This document shows positions 5,640 to 13,344 of a stretch of 18,598 nt of DNA, one piece after another (position 1 is the first letter of the stretch; every line of letters begins with the position of its first letter). The DNA is from UBA6987 sp045617825 (GTDB taxonomy: Bacteria; Bacillota; Clostridia; Lachnospirales; Lachnospiraceae): the NCBI GenBank assembly GCA_045617825.1, contig JAZLJI010000106.1, forward strand, positions 1-18,598. Direction: 5' to 3'. The notes below the pieces were generated by a model, which saw only the letters and a program-made list of their open reading frames with translations, searched no databases and had not been told where the DNA came from. Both the position numbers and the translations under genes were made by a program.

Positions 5640-8546
5640 ATGAAGAAAGCACTGAGCCTGCTGCTCGTACTGGTCATGGTCCTGGGCCTTGCCGCCTGCG
5701 GCAATAACAATACCGCATCCACCGAGTCCAAGGAAACCAAGTCCACTGAGAAGCAGAGCGAAAAAGCAACTGATGCGACTCAGGAATCAAAGGAAGAAAA
5801 TCCTTTTGTTCAGGCTGAGAACTGGGACGATCCTGATGTGTACACCACCCAGAAGGGCGGCAGCATCACCACGGCCAAGACCAGCGGCGGCACCGGCTCC
5901 ACGGTGAGCACCGACGTCTACGCCGGTATCGCGGGCAAGGACTACACCGATCCCAAGTACTACACCTTTAACGACTATATGGGCGCTATGGGCAGCGGTC
6001 TGGACTGGAACCCTCATACCTGGGAAACCAACGAGGACTCCCTGATCCTGGACTACATCACCATGGGTCTGTACGGCTTTGCCCTGAACTCCGATAAGAG
6101 CGGTTACTCCGTAGTACCGGAGATGGCAGCTGAATTCCCCGTTGACGTGACCTCCGAGTACGTCGGCAAATTCGGCGTGGCAGAAGGCGAGACCGCCAAG
6201 GCCTGGCGTATCGCTCTGAACAAGAACGCTGTTTGGGATGACGCCAACAAGACTCCCATCAACGCTGACACCTACATTTATTCCATGCAGCAGCAGCTGA
6301 ACCCCAAGATGCTGAACCGCCGTGCCGACTCTTACTATGCCGGTGACCAGGTCATCGTGGGCGCGAAGGGCTATCTGTATTCCGCCGGCGGCGATACCTA
6401 CGATGCCATCGAGGATCTGGCTGCCGCTGTGGCTTCCGGCGCAGAGCTGTACGTTGATATGTGGGGCTTCTGGGGCCTGGAAGGCATGAAGGACGAGCAG
6501 GGTAACGATTGCCCTCAGTACGTTGCCATCACCGACGAAGTGAAGTACCATGACCTGGCCGATGCCGCCAAGGGCACCGACGAGGAATGGGTCTCCGCCA
6601 AGTATATCTATGATACCTATCTGGCAGAAGGCAAGCAGTACAACAGCTACGCTGCCGATTACATCTTCACCAAGGCTGCCAACACCACCTGGACCGCTGT
6701 TGAGGACCTGGCCGCTGCCATCGCTGCCGGCAAGGAGATCTACGTGGATATGTGGGGCTTCTGGGGCCTGGAAGGCATGAAGGACGAGAAGGGCAACGAT
6801 TGCCCTCAGTACGTTGTCATCACCGACGAAGTGAAGTACCATGACCTGGCCGATGCCGCCAAGGGCACTCCCGAGGAATGGGTCTCCGCCAAGTACATCT
6901 ATGAGACCTATCTGGCGGAAGGCAAGCAGTACGCCGCCTACGCCACCACCTACCTGGGCACCATGGAAGAGCTGCCTCCGACCACCTGGGAGGACGTAGG
7001 TCTGGTCAAGGTCGATGATTACACCATCGATATCATCTACACCAAGCCCATCGAAGAGGCTTCCTTCTATCTGCCTTACAGCCTGTCCAGCAACTGGATC
7101 GTTTACGAACCGCTGTACGAGACCTGCAAGACCTTCTGGGATGCCGACGGCAAGGAGATCAGCTTCAACGACGCTATCGCCAATCCCGATTCCGTGGCTT
7201 CCATCACCACGAACTACTTCACCGCTCTGGACAACACCATCAGCTACGGTCCTTACAAGCTGACCGGCTATGAGCTGGATAAGCAGATCACCCTGGAACG
7301 CAACGACAACTGGTACGGCTATGCCGACGGCAAGCACAAAGGCCAGTATCAGATGGATAAGTATTACGTAGAAGTCATCAAGGAACACAAGACTGCTCTG
7401 CTGGCCTTCCTGGCCGGCGACCTGGACGGTGTGTCCCTGGAGTCCGACGATATGAATACCTACGCCACCAGCGACCGCATCGTGTATACTCCTCAGGACT
7501 ATACCACCAAGGTCTCCTTCAACACCAACTATGAGTCCCTGCTGGCTCACGGCACCAACTCTCAGATCCTGAGCGTTATGGAATTCCGCAAGGCCTTCTG
7601 CTACGCCGTGGACAACACTCAGTTCGCCTCCGCTTACACCTCTGCCGGTGAAGCCGGTTACGGCCTGCTGAACTACATGTACTGCTACAATCCTTTCACC
7701 GGCGGTCTGTACCGTGAAAACGATGCTGCCAAGGACGCTCTGGTCCGCCTGTTCGGTCTGGAATACGGCGCCGGCAAGGATTTCGACGATCTGGACGAAG
7801 CCTATGACGCCATCACCGGCTATGACATGGACTACGCCAAGGAACTGATGCAGATCGCTTACGATAAGGCTGTTGCCGCTTCCGTTTACGACGGCACCTC
7901 CCCTATCTCCATCGACTTCCGCGTATACGCCGAGGACGAGATCTACGTCAAGATGTTCACCTACTTCAAGACCCAGCTGGAAGAGGCCTGCAAGGGCACT
8001 GACTTCGAGGGCAAGGTGACCATGACCATGACCGTAGACGCTGACTACTACGAGACCATGTACTCCGGCAATGCCGACATGATCTTCACCACCTGGGGCG
8101 GCGCTGCCATGCAGCCCTTCACTATCCTGAACCAGTGCTACACCGATGCCTCCGACGGATCCGGCAACCAGATGGAATACGGCTTCCGTACCGAGGATAT
8201 CCCGGTGGCCTTCACCATTGACGGCAAAGAGTACACTCACTCTCTGCACGATTGGGCTGACTGGATTGGCTCCGTATCGAACGATATCGCTGCTGAGCTC
8301 GGTTCTATCTCCGACTACAGCTACGAGACCCGCTGCGCGATGCTGGCTGAGATGGAATATCAGTTCCTGAACCAGTTCACCACCTTCTCCGTGTACTACC
8401 GCAATGTGGCCAGCCTGAACTCCCGCAAGGTCGAAAGCGCCAGCGATGCTTATCTGCAGCTGGTAGGCTTCGGCGGTATCGCCTTCACCACCTTCAACTA
8501 CGACGATACCGAATGGGCTGCCATCAAGGCTAATCAGACTTATTAA
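5640..8546 (+). CDS. Opp/Dpp-type solute-binding lipoprotein with internal 97-residue duplication
   Basis: A 968-residue SBP_bac_5-family protein, against roughly 530-600 for usual members. A lipoprotein signal ends at LAAC (Cys20), followed by a Ser/Thr/Lys/Glu-rich tether to about residue 60, so it should be anchored on the outer face of the membrane. Family landmarks include DWNPHTWETNEDSLILDYITMGLYG, VVPEMAAEFPVD, the region around INADTYIYSMQQQLNPKM, and EFRKAFCYAVDN. Between about residues 250 and 450 a segment present twice (258-354 and 355-450) is inserted, with the motif YVDMWGFWGLEGMKDE. Codon use is strongly biased (GCC, ACC, CTG), suggesting high expression. It is the first gene of a six-gene operon, and the hairpins at 8556-8634 probably limit transcription into the permeases. 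The substrate is a peptide by family; an amino-sugar-containing ligand is suggested only by neighbours. Confidence 0.9.
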   Translation: MKKALSLLLVLVMVLGLAACGNNNTASTESKETKSTEKQSEKATDATQESKEENPFVQAENWDDPDVYTTQKGGSITTAKTSGGTGSTVSTDVYAGIAGKDYTDPKYYTFNDYMGAMGSGLDWNPHTWETNEDSLILDYITMGLYGFALNSDKSGYSVVPEMAAEFPVDVTSEYVGKFGVAEGETAKAWRIALNKNAVWDDANKTPINADTYIYSMQQQLNPKMLNRRADSYYAGDQVIVGAKGYLYSAGGDTYDAIEDLAAAVASGAELYVDMWGFWGLEGMKDEQGNDCPQYVAITDEVKYHDLADAAKGTDEEWVSAKYIYDTYLAEGKQYNSYAADYIFTKAANTTWTAVEDLAAAIAAGKEIYVDMWGFWGLEGMKDEKGNDCPQYVVITDEVKYHDLADAAKGTPEEWVSAKYIYETYLAEGKQYAAYATTYLGTMEELPPTTWEDVGLVKVDDYTIDIIYTKPIEEASFYLPYSLSSNWIVYEPLYETCKTFWDADGKEISFNDAIANPDSVASITTNYFTALDNTISYGPYKLTGYELDKQITLERNDNWYGYADGKHKGQYQMDKYYVEVIKEHKTALLAFLAGDLDGVSLESDDMNTYATSDRIVYTPQDYTTKVSFNTNYESLLAHGTNSQILSVMEFRKAFCYAVDNTQFASAYTSAGEAGYGLLNYMYCYNPFTGGLYRENDAAKDALVRLFGLEYGAGKDFDDLDEAYDAITGYDMDYAKELMQIAYDKAVAASVYDGTSPISIDFRVYAEDEIYVKMFTYFKTQLEEACKGTDFEGKVTMTMTVDADYYETMYSGNADMIFTTWGGAAMQPFTILNQCYTDASDGSGNQMEYGFRTEDIPVAFTIDGKEYTHSLHDWADWIGSVSNDIAAELGSISDYSYETRCAMLAEMEYQFLNQFTTFSVYYRNVASLNSRKVESASDAYLQLVGFGGIAFTTFNYDDTEWAAIKANQTY
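6411..6992 (+). repeat. in-frame tandem duplication, 291-bp period
   Basis: The segment starting GAGGATCTGGC at 6411 recurs as GAGGACCTGGC at 6702, exactly 291 bases (97 codons) later. The first roughly 230 bases of each copy are nearly identical, with uninterrupted matches of about 40 and 50 bases including silent positions. The last 25 codons have diverged. This points to a recent duplication or to ongoing conversion between the copies. Confidence 0.93.
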
Positions 8547-8555
8547 TGCATAAGT

Positions 8556-8589
8556 GGGATGTCCGGGCCGGCTTCGGCCCGGCGGTCCC
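8556..8589 (+). terminator. GC-rich hairpin after the binding-protein gene
   Basis: CCGGGCCG (8563-8570) pairs with CGGCCCGG (8575-8582) around GCTT, with an outer GGGA/TCCC clamp (8556-8559 and 8586-8589). There is no T-run. It most likely protects the 3' end of the binding-protein mRNA. Confidence 0.6.
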
Positions 8590-8595
8590 GCTTCG

Positions 8596-8634
8596 ATCCG
8601 TACAGCTTCCGCAAAGGGGGCTGTACGGATTTTG
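8596..8634 (+). terminator. leaky terminator between binding protein and permeases
   Basis: ATCCGTACAGC (8596-8606) pairs perfectly with GCTGTACGGAT (8620-8630), followed by a short TTTTG. The T-run is short, so I expect partial termination. No clear promoter follows before the permease gene, so read-through from the upstream promoter is needed. This is the usual way binding protein is made in excess over permeases. Confidence 0.6.
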
Positions 8635-8682
8635 ATACTCTAACGCAAAAACTACGGCAAATGCCGCTTCAGGATGGTTATC

Positions 8683-9642
8683 ATGGTAAAATATGTGCTG
8701 AAACGTATCGGGCTCATGTTCTTCACCCTGCTGGTGATCATGACCATGTGCTTCGTACTGATCAAGCTGCTGCCCCTGCCTGCTATCAAGGTCATGGGCC
8801 GCGACGTCAATTTGATTTTGGCAAAACGTGAGCTGATGGGCTACAACAAGCCTATCATGGTGCAGTATTATCGCTATCTGCGTCTGATCGTCACCGAATG
8901 GGACTGGGGCGTGGGAGAGCAGATGTACGAGGGTCTGAGCATCTGGAAGATCATGATGACCAAGCTGCCGTATACGGTGCTGGTCAATCTGTATTCGATC
9001 CTGATCGCGATCCCCATCGGTCTGATCTTCGGTATCTATGCTGCGCTGAAGAAGAACAAGTGGCAGGATCACGTGATCTCCACGTTGGTCATCGTTTTCT
9101 ACTCCGTGCCCAGCTACGTATACGCCTTCCTGGTGCAGTATTTCCTCTGCTATAAGCTGCAGCTGTTCCCGCTGACGATCTATTCGCAGCAGGACGCGGC
9201 GCTCCTGAGCGGAAAGATGTTTCTTTCCATGCTGCCGGCCATTATTTCCCTGGGCTTCGGCGTGGTGGCGGGCCTGACCCGTTATACCCGCGCGGAGCTG
9301 TCGGAGGTGCTTACCGGCGACTATATGCTGCTGGCCCAGACCAAGGGTCTGACCAGAGCCCAGGCCATTTCCCGGCATGCCATGCGCAATGCCATGGTGG
9401 TCATTTTACCCATGATAATCGGTGAGTTCATCGGTATCCTCGGTGGCTCCTTGATCATAGAAAATATCTTCTCTATCCCCGGTGTGGGCAGTCTGTACGT
9501 GACCTCCATCAACCTTCGGGATTATAACTTCTTTATGGCGCTGACGGTGTTCTATACGGTCATCGGGCTGGCCTCCGGTATCGTGATCGATATCAGCTAC
9601 GGCTTTATCGATCCCCGGATCAGAATGGGGGCGAAGAAATGA
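8683..9642 (+). CDS. Opp/Dpp-type ABC permease, OppB-like
   Basis: An integral membrane permease of 319 residues, the usual length. It begins MVKYVLKRIGLMFFTLLVIMTMCFVLIKLLP, the standard first membrane segment of OppB/DppB. The coupling (EAA) loop that contacts the ATPase is seen in DYMLLAQTKGLTRAQAISRHAMRN, followed by IIGEFIGILGGSLIIENIFSIPGVG, and it ends with the conserved YGFIDPRIRMG. The ATG at 8683 is preferred because AGGA lies eight bases upstream; the ATG at 8674 overlaps that site. Its stop overlaps the next permease start as ATGA, so the two are translationally coupled. Unlike most other subunits here it carries no large insertion. Confidence 0.93.
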   Translation: MVKYVLKRIGLMFFTLLVIMTMCFVLIKLLPLPAIKVMGRDVNLILAKRELMGYNKPIMVQYYRYLRLIVTEWDWGVGEQMYEGLSIWKIMMTKLPYTVLVNLYSILIAIPIGLIFGIYAALKKNKWQDHVISTLVIVFYSVPSYVYAFLVQYFLCYKLQLFPLTIYSQQDAALLSGKMFLSMLPAIISLGFGVVAGLTRYTRAELSEVLTGDYMLLAQTKGLTRAQAISRHAMRNAMVVILPMIIGEFIGILGGSLIIENIFSIPGVGSLYVTSINLRDYNFFMALTVFYTVIGLASGIVIDISYGFIDPRIRMGAKK

Positions 9643-11174
9643 AGCAGAACGTATTTCCCGAAGTGGATAAAGCCAAGCTGCAGTTCGCCCGCAGCGATGA
9701 ACGGATCTTCGATAAGCGCCTGGAGACCAAGCCGATCGGCTATTTTAAGGATGCCTGGATCCGCTTCCGTCGGAACGCCAGCTCCGTGACCGCGGCGGTG
9801 ATCATCATCCTGCTGATGCTCTTCGCGATCATCGTGCCCTTCTGCACCGAGTACGACGTCAATTTCCGCGATCCCTACTATGCCTGCGTGCTGCCCAGAA
9901 GCAAGACCCTGTCTAAGCTGGGAATCTGGGACGGCAGCAAGAAAATGACGGTCCAGTCCAGCGGCGTGGATTATTACGGCGCTCTGGGTCTGGAATGCGG
10001 CGCTCCCGCCATGCGGGAGATCCTGTCCGAGCCGGAGGACGGCAGCGGCTCCTACACCATTCGCTTCGACACCTACAATAACGTGGGCTTTGCCTTCCTG
10101 AACCTGTCCAAGGCGGAATACGAGGCGCTGCAGGCGTATCAGAACAGCACCGGCAGACAGGTGCTGTACCCGGTGCCTGCCACCCACAAGACCAATTACG
10201 TGATGGGCCGCGGCGGCGCCAACTTCTGGTACAAGCTGGCGGATGAATCCTCCACCAGCAACGGAGCGGCGCTCCGGGACGAGAAGGGCGACTATATCCC
10301 CAACTATCTGACCTCGGAAAATAAGGGCAAGGCCGGCTACGAGAGCCTGCTCATCGAGGGCGACAACGGCGGCGCGGACGGCCAGAGCTGGTACGTCTAT
10401 GCCGTGAAGAACCAGACCGGCTACAAGGTCCGGGTGGATTATCATGAGTACTTCATCTACCAGAAGGGCTTTGAACCGAACTTCCTCTTCGGTACGAACA
10501 ACTACGGTCAGGATATCCTGACCTGCCTGGCTATCGGTGCCAGACTGTCCTTCATCCTGGCTATCTGCGTGTCGGCCATCAACCTGACCATCGGCGCGAT
10601 CTACGGTGCCGTGGAGGGCTACTACGGCGGCGCGGTGGACATCATTCTGGAACGTGTTTCCGATATTCTGGCGTCGGTGCCCTTCATCGTGGTGGCGACC
10701 CTGTTCCAGCTGCATTTGGCGCATAAGGTCGGCGTGCTGCCTTCCCTGCTCTTTGCCTTCGTGCTGACAGGCTGGGTCGGCATGGCCTCCACCGTGCGTA
10801 TGCAGTTCTACCGCTTCAAGCGGCAGGAGTACATCCTGGCGGCCCGGACCCTGGGTGCTAAGGACTGGCGGCTGATGTTCAAGCACATCTTCCCGAACGC
10901 CATCGGTACCATCATCACCGGCTCCGTACTGTCCATCCCCGGCGTCATCTTCTCCGAGTCCATGCTGTCCTACCTGGGCATCGTGAGCTTCGAGACCTCG
11001 AGTCTGACCAGTATCGGTTCCATGCTGGCCAACGGTCAGGGCTACCTGTACACCTATCCTCACATCATTCTGTTCCCTGCGGTATTCATCGCGCTGCTGG
11101 AGATCTCCTTCAACCTCTTCGGCAACGGACTCAGGGATGCCTTTAACCCTGCTCTCAGGGGATCGGAGGGCTGA
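9639..11174 (+). CDS. OppC-like ABC permease with large extracytoplasmic segment
   Basis: A 511-residue permease, against roughly 300 for typical OppC/DppC. A cytoplasmic N-terminus leads to one membrane segment (about residues 49-68, AAVIIILLMLFAIIVPF). The conserved entry to the transport domain, LFGTNNYGQDILTCLAIGARLSF, does not come until about residue 280. The roughly 210 residues between are soluble-looking, rich in Gly, Asn, Tyr and charged residues, and must lie outside the cell by topology; typical members have only a few tens there. The rest is ordinary: the EAA loop EYILAARTLGAKDWRLMFKHIFPNA, then GSVLSIPGVIFSESMLSYLG, ending NLFGNGLRDAFNPALRG. The start overlaps the OppB-like stop as ATGA. 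The extra segment could form a docking surface for the enlarged binding protein, which is inference. Confidence 0.92.
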   Translation: MKQNVFPEVDKAKLQFARSDERIFDKRLETKPIGYFKDAWIRFRRNASSVTAAVIIILLMLFAIIVPFCTEYDVNFRDPYYACVLPRSKTLSKLGIWDGSKKMTVQSSGVDYYGALGLECGAPAMREILSEPEDGSGSYTIRFDTYNNVGFAFLNLSKAEYEALQAYQNSTGRQVLYPVPATHKTNYVMGRGGANFWYKLADESSTSNGAALRDEKGDYIPNYLTSENKGKAGYESLLIEGDNGGADGQSWYVYAVKNQTGYKVRVDYHEYFIYQKGFEPNFLFGTNNYGQDILTCLAIGARLSFILAICVSAINLTIGAIYGAVEGYYGGAVDIILERVSDILASVPFIVVATLFQLHLAHKVGVLPSLLFAFVLTGWVGMASTVRMQFYRFKRQEYILAARTLGAKDWRLMFKHIFPNAIGTIITGSVLSIPGVIFSESMLSYLGIVSFETSSLTSIGSMLANGQGYLYTYPHIILFPAVFIALLEISFNLFGNGLRDAFNPALRGSEG

Positions 11175-11178
11175 CGAC

Positions 11179-13344
11179 ATGGCAAATAAACTCGAAGTCA
11201 GAGATCTGCGTATTTCCTTCCGGACCGTGTCCGGCAAGGTCCAGGCGGTCCGGGGCATCAGCTTCGACCTGAAGGAGGGGGAGACCCTGGCCATCGTGGG
11301 CGAATCCGGTTCCGGCAAATCCGTCACCTCCAAGGCTATCCTGGGCATCCAGGCGGGCAACGCCATCAATGAGGGCGGCGAGATCCTCTACGACGGCATG
11401 GACCTGCTGAAAATATCCGAGGACGATTTCTACCGGATCAGAGGCGACAAGATCGCCATGATCTTCCAGGATCCGCTGTCCTCCCTGAACCCGATCATGA
11501 AGATCGGCAACCAGCTGACGGAGGCCATGCTGCTGAAGGGCAAGGCCCGCCAGAAGAACAGCAAGGCCGAGTTCGAGCGGGTGAGCAGTCTGCTGAACAA
11601 GCTGATGCGCGAGGCGGCGGCCGATGCCGGCGAGCAGGCGGAGGCGGATCGGCTCTGCAGCGATTTCAAGCGCTTTGAAACGAAGCATACCGAGCTGGAA
11701 AAGGCCTACAATGAGGCGCGGGAAGCGGTGACCGAGCTGCTGCCCGAGCTGGACAACGCCCTTTTCCTGATCGAAAAGAAGGCCTTCAAGGATCCCAAGG
11801 CGGATCTGAAGGAGATCCTGACCTTTGCCGGCAAATGCTTCCACGAATACGTGGTGGCGGGAGACGACGCCGCAGCGATGAAGAACGCCATGGCGCAGGT
11901 CCGCGACGGCATGGGCAAGGAGGGCAAGGCTGCAGAGTATCAGAACCTGACGGCCCCCTTGAGCCGGATGCGGGAGATCGCCGCAGAGGCGGATCAGAAG
12001 ACCGCTCCGGATTTCTTCTCCATGGGCTATTATCTGACCTTCGCGAAGGAGGCTCTGCCGGAGCTGCCGGTGGAGAAGCAGAACGCCTTCCTGCAGCAGT
12101 ATCTGGAGGAGCATTTCCTGGAGCGCTTTTCCGAGCTGGGCGCGAAGGCACTGAAGAAGTCCGCGGAGGAGCATTTCACCGCCAAGGAAGAGGTGCTGAA
12201 GGGCCTGGCCATCGCGAAGCCCGTGCTGGCGAATGAAAAATCCGGTACGGCCGATTTCACGGCGCTGGCGGATTCCCTGGGCGCTCTGGTGAAGAAGTCC
12301 ATCGACCCCATCGAGATCGTCAAGGACAGCACCGCCTATACCTTTGAATCCAGCTTCCGGGCCCAGGTGGCCAGCTTCGAGCGGGGCGTGAAGAACAACC
12401 CTGCCGAGGAGAAGCGCTTTGCCAAGCAGCAGGCCAAGTACCAGGCCTTTATCGATAAGAACGGGTACGAGCCCGAATGGAAGCCCACGCCTCTGGCGAC
12501 GGTGGATTTCGCCCTGGTGCGCGAGAACATGACGAAGATCGCGGACCGTCTGGAGGCGGACTACCGCAGCGTCCTGGACAACCGGGACAGCCGGGATTAC
12601 CGCGCGGAAATGGCGGAGCTGATGGAATACCTGAAGAAGAACGCTTCCGGCATCGTCAACAAGGTGACCCGCTCCATGGCCAAGGTGAGAGCCATCAAGC
12701 TGATGGAGGAGGTCGGTATCCCCGAACCGCGTCTCAGATACAAGCAGTATCCCTTCGAATTCTCCGGCGGTATGCGCCAGAGGATCGTGATCGCCATCGC
12801 TCTGGCGGCAAATCCGGACATCCTGATCTGCGACGAGCCCACCACGGCGCTGGACGTGACCATCCAGGCCCAGATCCTGGAGCTGATCAATAAGCTGAAG
12901 CGGGAGCGGAACCTGTCCATCATTTTCATTACCCATGACCTGGGCGTGGTGGCCAATATGGCCGATAAGATCGCGGTCATGTACGCCGGCCGCATCGTGG
13001 AGATGGGTACCTCCGAGGACATTTTCTATCATCCGGTCCACCCCTACACCTGGGCCCTGCTGTCCTCCATGCCGGATCTGGACACCAACGACAAGCTGGA
13101 GGCGATCCCCGGAACGCCGCCCGACATGATCTATCCTCCCAAGGGCGATGCCTTCGCGGAGCGCAACAAATACGCGCTGGCCATCGATTTCGAGCAGCAG
13201 CCGCCGATGTTTGAGGTATCGGATACCCATATGGCGGCGACCTGGCTGCTGCATCCGGATGCGCCGAAGATCGATCCTCCCAAGATCGTGACGGACCGTA
13301 TTGCGAGAATGAAGGAAGGGCGGAATAATGATGGAAAACAGTAA
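11179..13344 (+). CDS. OppD-like ABC ATPase with ~360-residue insertion
   Basis: A 721-residue ATPase, about twice the usual 320-350. Walker A GESGSGKS lies near residue 40 and the Q-loop IFQDPLSSLNP near 95-105. From about residue 125 to 488 there is a long Lys/Glu/Ala-rich, mostly helical-looking segment absent from normal members. The family sequence then resumes with the signature FSGGMRQR near 528, Walker B ILICDEPTTALD near 550, the H-loop FITHDLGVVA, and HPVHPYTWALLSSMP. The C-terminal oligopeptide-transporter region keeps its frame (IPGTPPDMIYPPKGDAF) but lacks the cysteines usual there. The ATG at 11179 is chosen for GGAGG nine bases upstream and because it begins with the family start; 11137 would overlap the permease. 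It powers the permeases as a probable heterodimer with the next gene's product. Confidence 0.92.
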   Translation: MANKLEVRDLRISFRTVSGKVQAVRGISFDLKEGETLAIVGESGSGKSVTSKAILGIQAGNAINEGGEILYDGMDLLKISEDDFYRIRGDKIAMIFQDPLSSLNPIMKIGNQLTEAMLLKGKARQKNSKAEFERVSSLLNKLMREAAADAGEQAEADRLCSDFKRFETKHTELEKAYNEAREAVTELLPELDNALFLIEKKAFKDPKADLKEILTFAGKCFHEYVVAGDDAAAMKNAMAQVRDGMGKEGKAAEYQNLTAPLSRMREIAAEADQKTAPDFFSMGYYLTFAKEALPELPVEKQNAFLQQYLEEHFLERFSELGAKALKKSAEEHFTAKEEVLKGLAIAKPVLANEKSGTADFTALADSLGALVKKSIDPIEIVKDSTAYTFESSFRAQVASFERGVKNNPAEEKRFAKQQAKYQAFIDKNGYEPEWKPTPLATVDFALVRENMTKIADRLEADYRSVLDNRDSRDYRAEMAELMEYLKKNASGIVNKVTRSMAKVRAIKLMEEVGIPEPRLRYKQYPFEFSGGMRQRIVIAIALAANPDILICDEPTTALDVTIQAQILELINKLKRERNLSIIFITHDLGVVANMADKIAVMYAGRIVEMGTSEDIFYHPVHPYTWALLSSMPDLDTNDKLEAIPGTPPDMIYPPKGDAFAERNKYALAIDFEQQPPMFEVSDTHMAATWLLHPDAPKIDPPKIVTDRIARMKEGRNNDGKQ

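Noticed and set aside
6411..6992. CRISPR-like or mobile repeat
   Set aside because: There are only two in-frame copies within one coding gene, with no spacer structure and no element ends; an internal protein duplication explains it.
5787..8249. 820-codon open frame antisense to the binding-protein gene
   Set aside because: The sense gene is a clear lipoprotein with strong codon bias; repeated GCC and ACC codons keep the opposite strand free of stops. The antisense translation is a low-complexity Gly/Val/Leu/His mixture with no recognisable domain.
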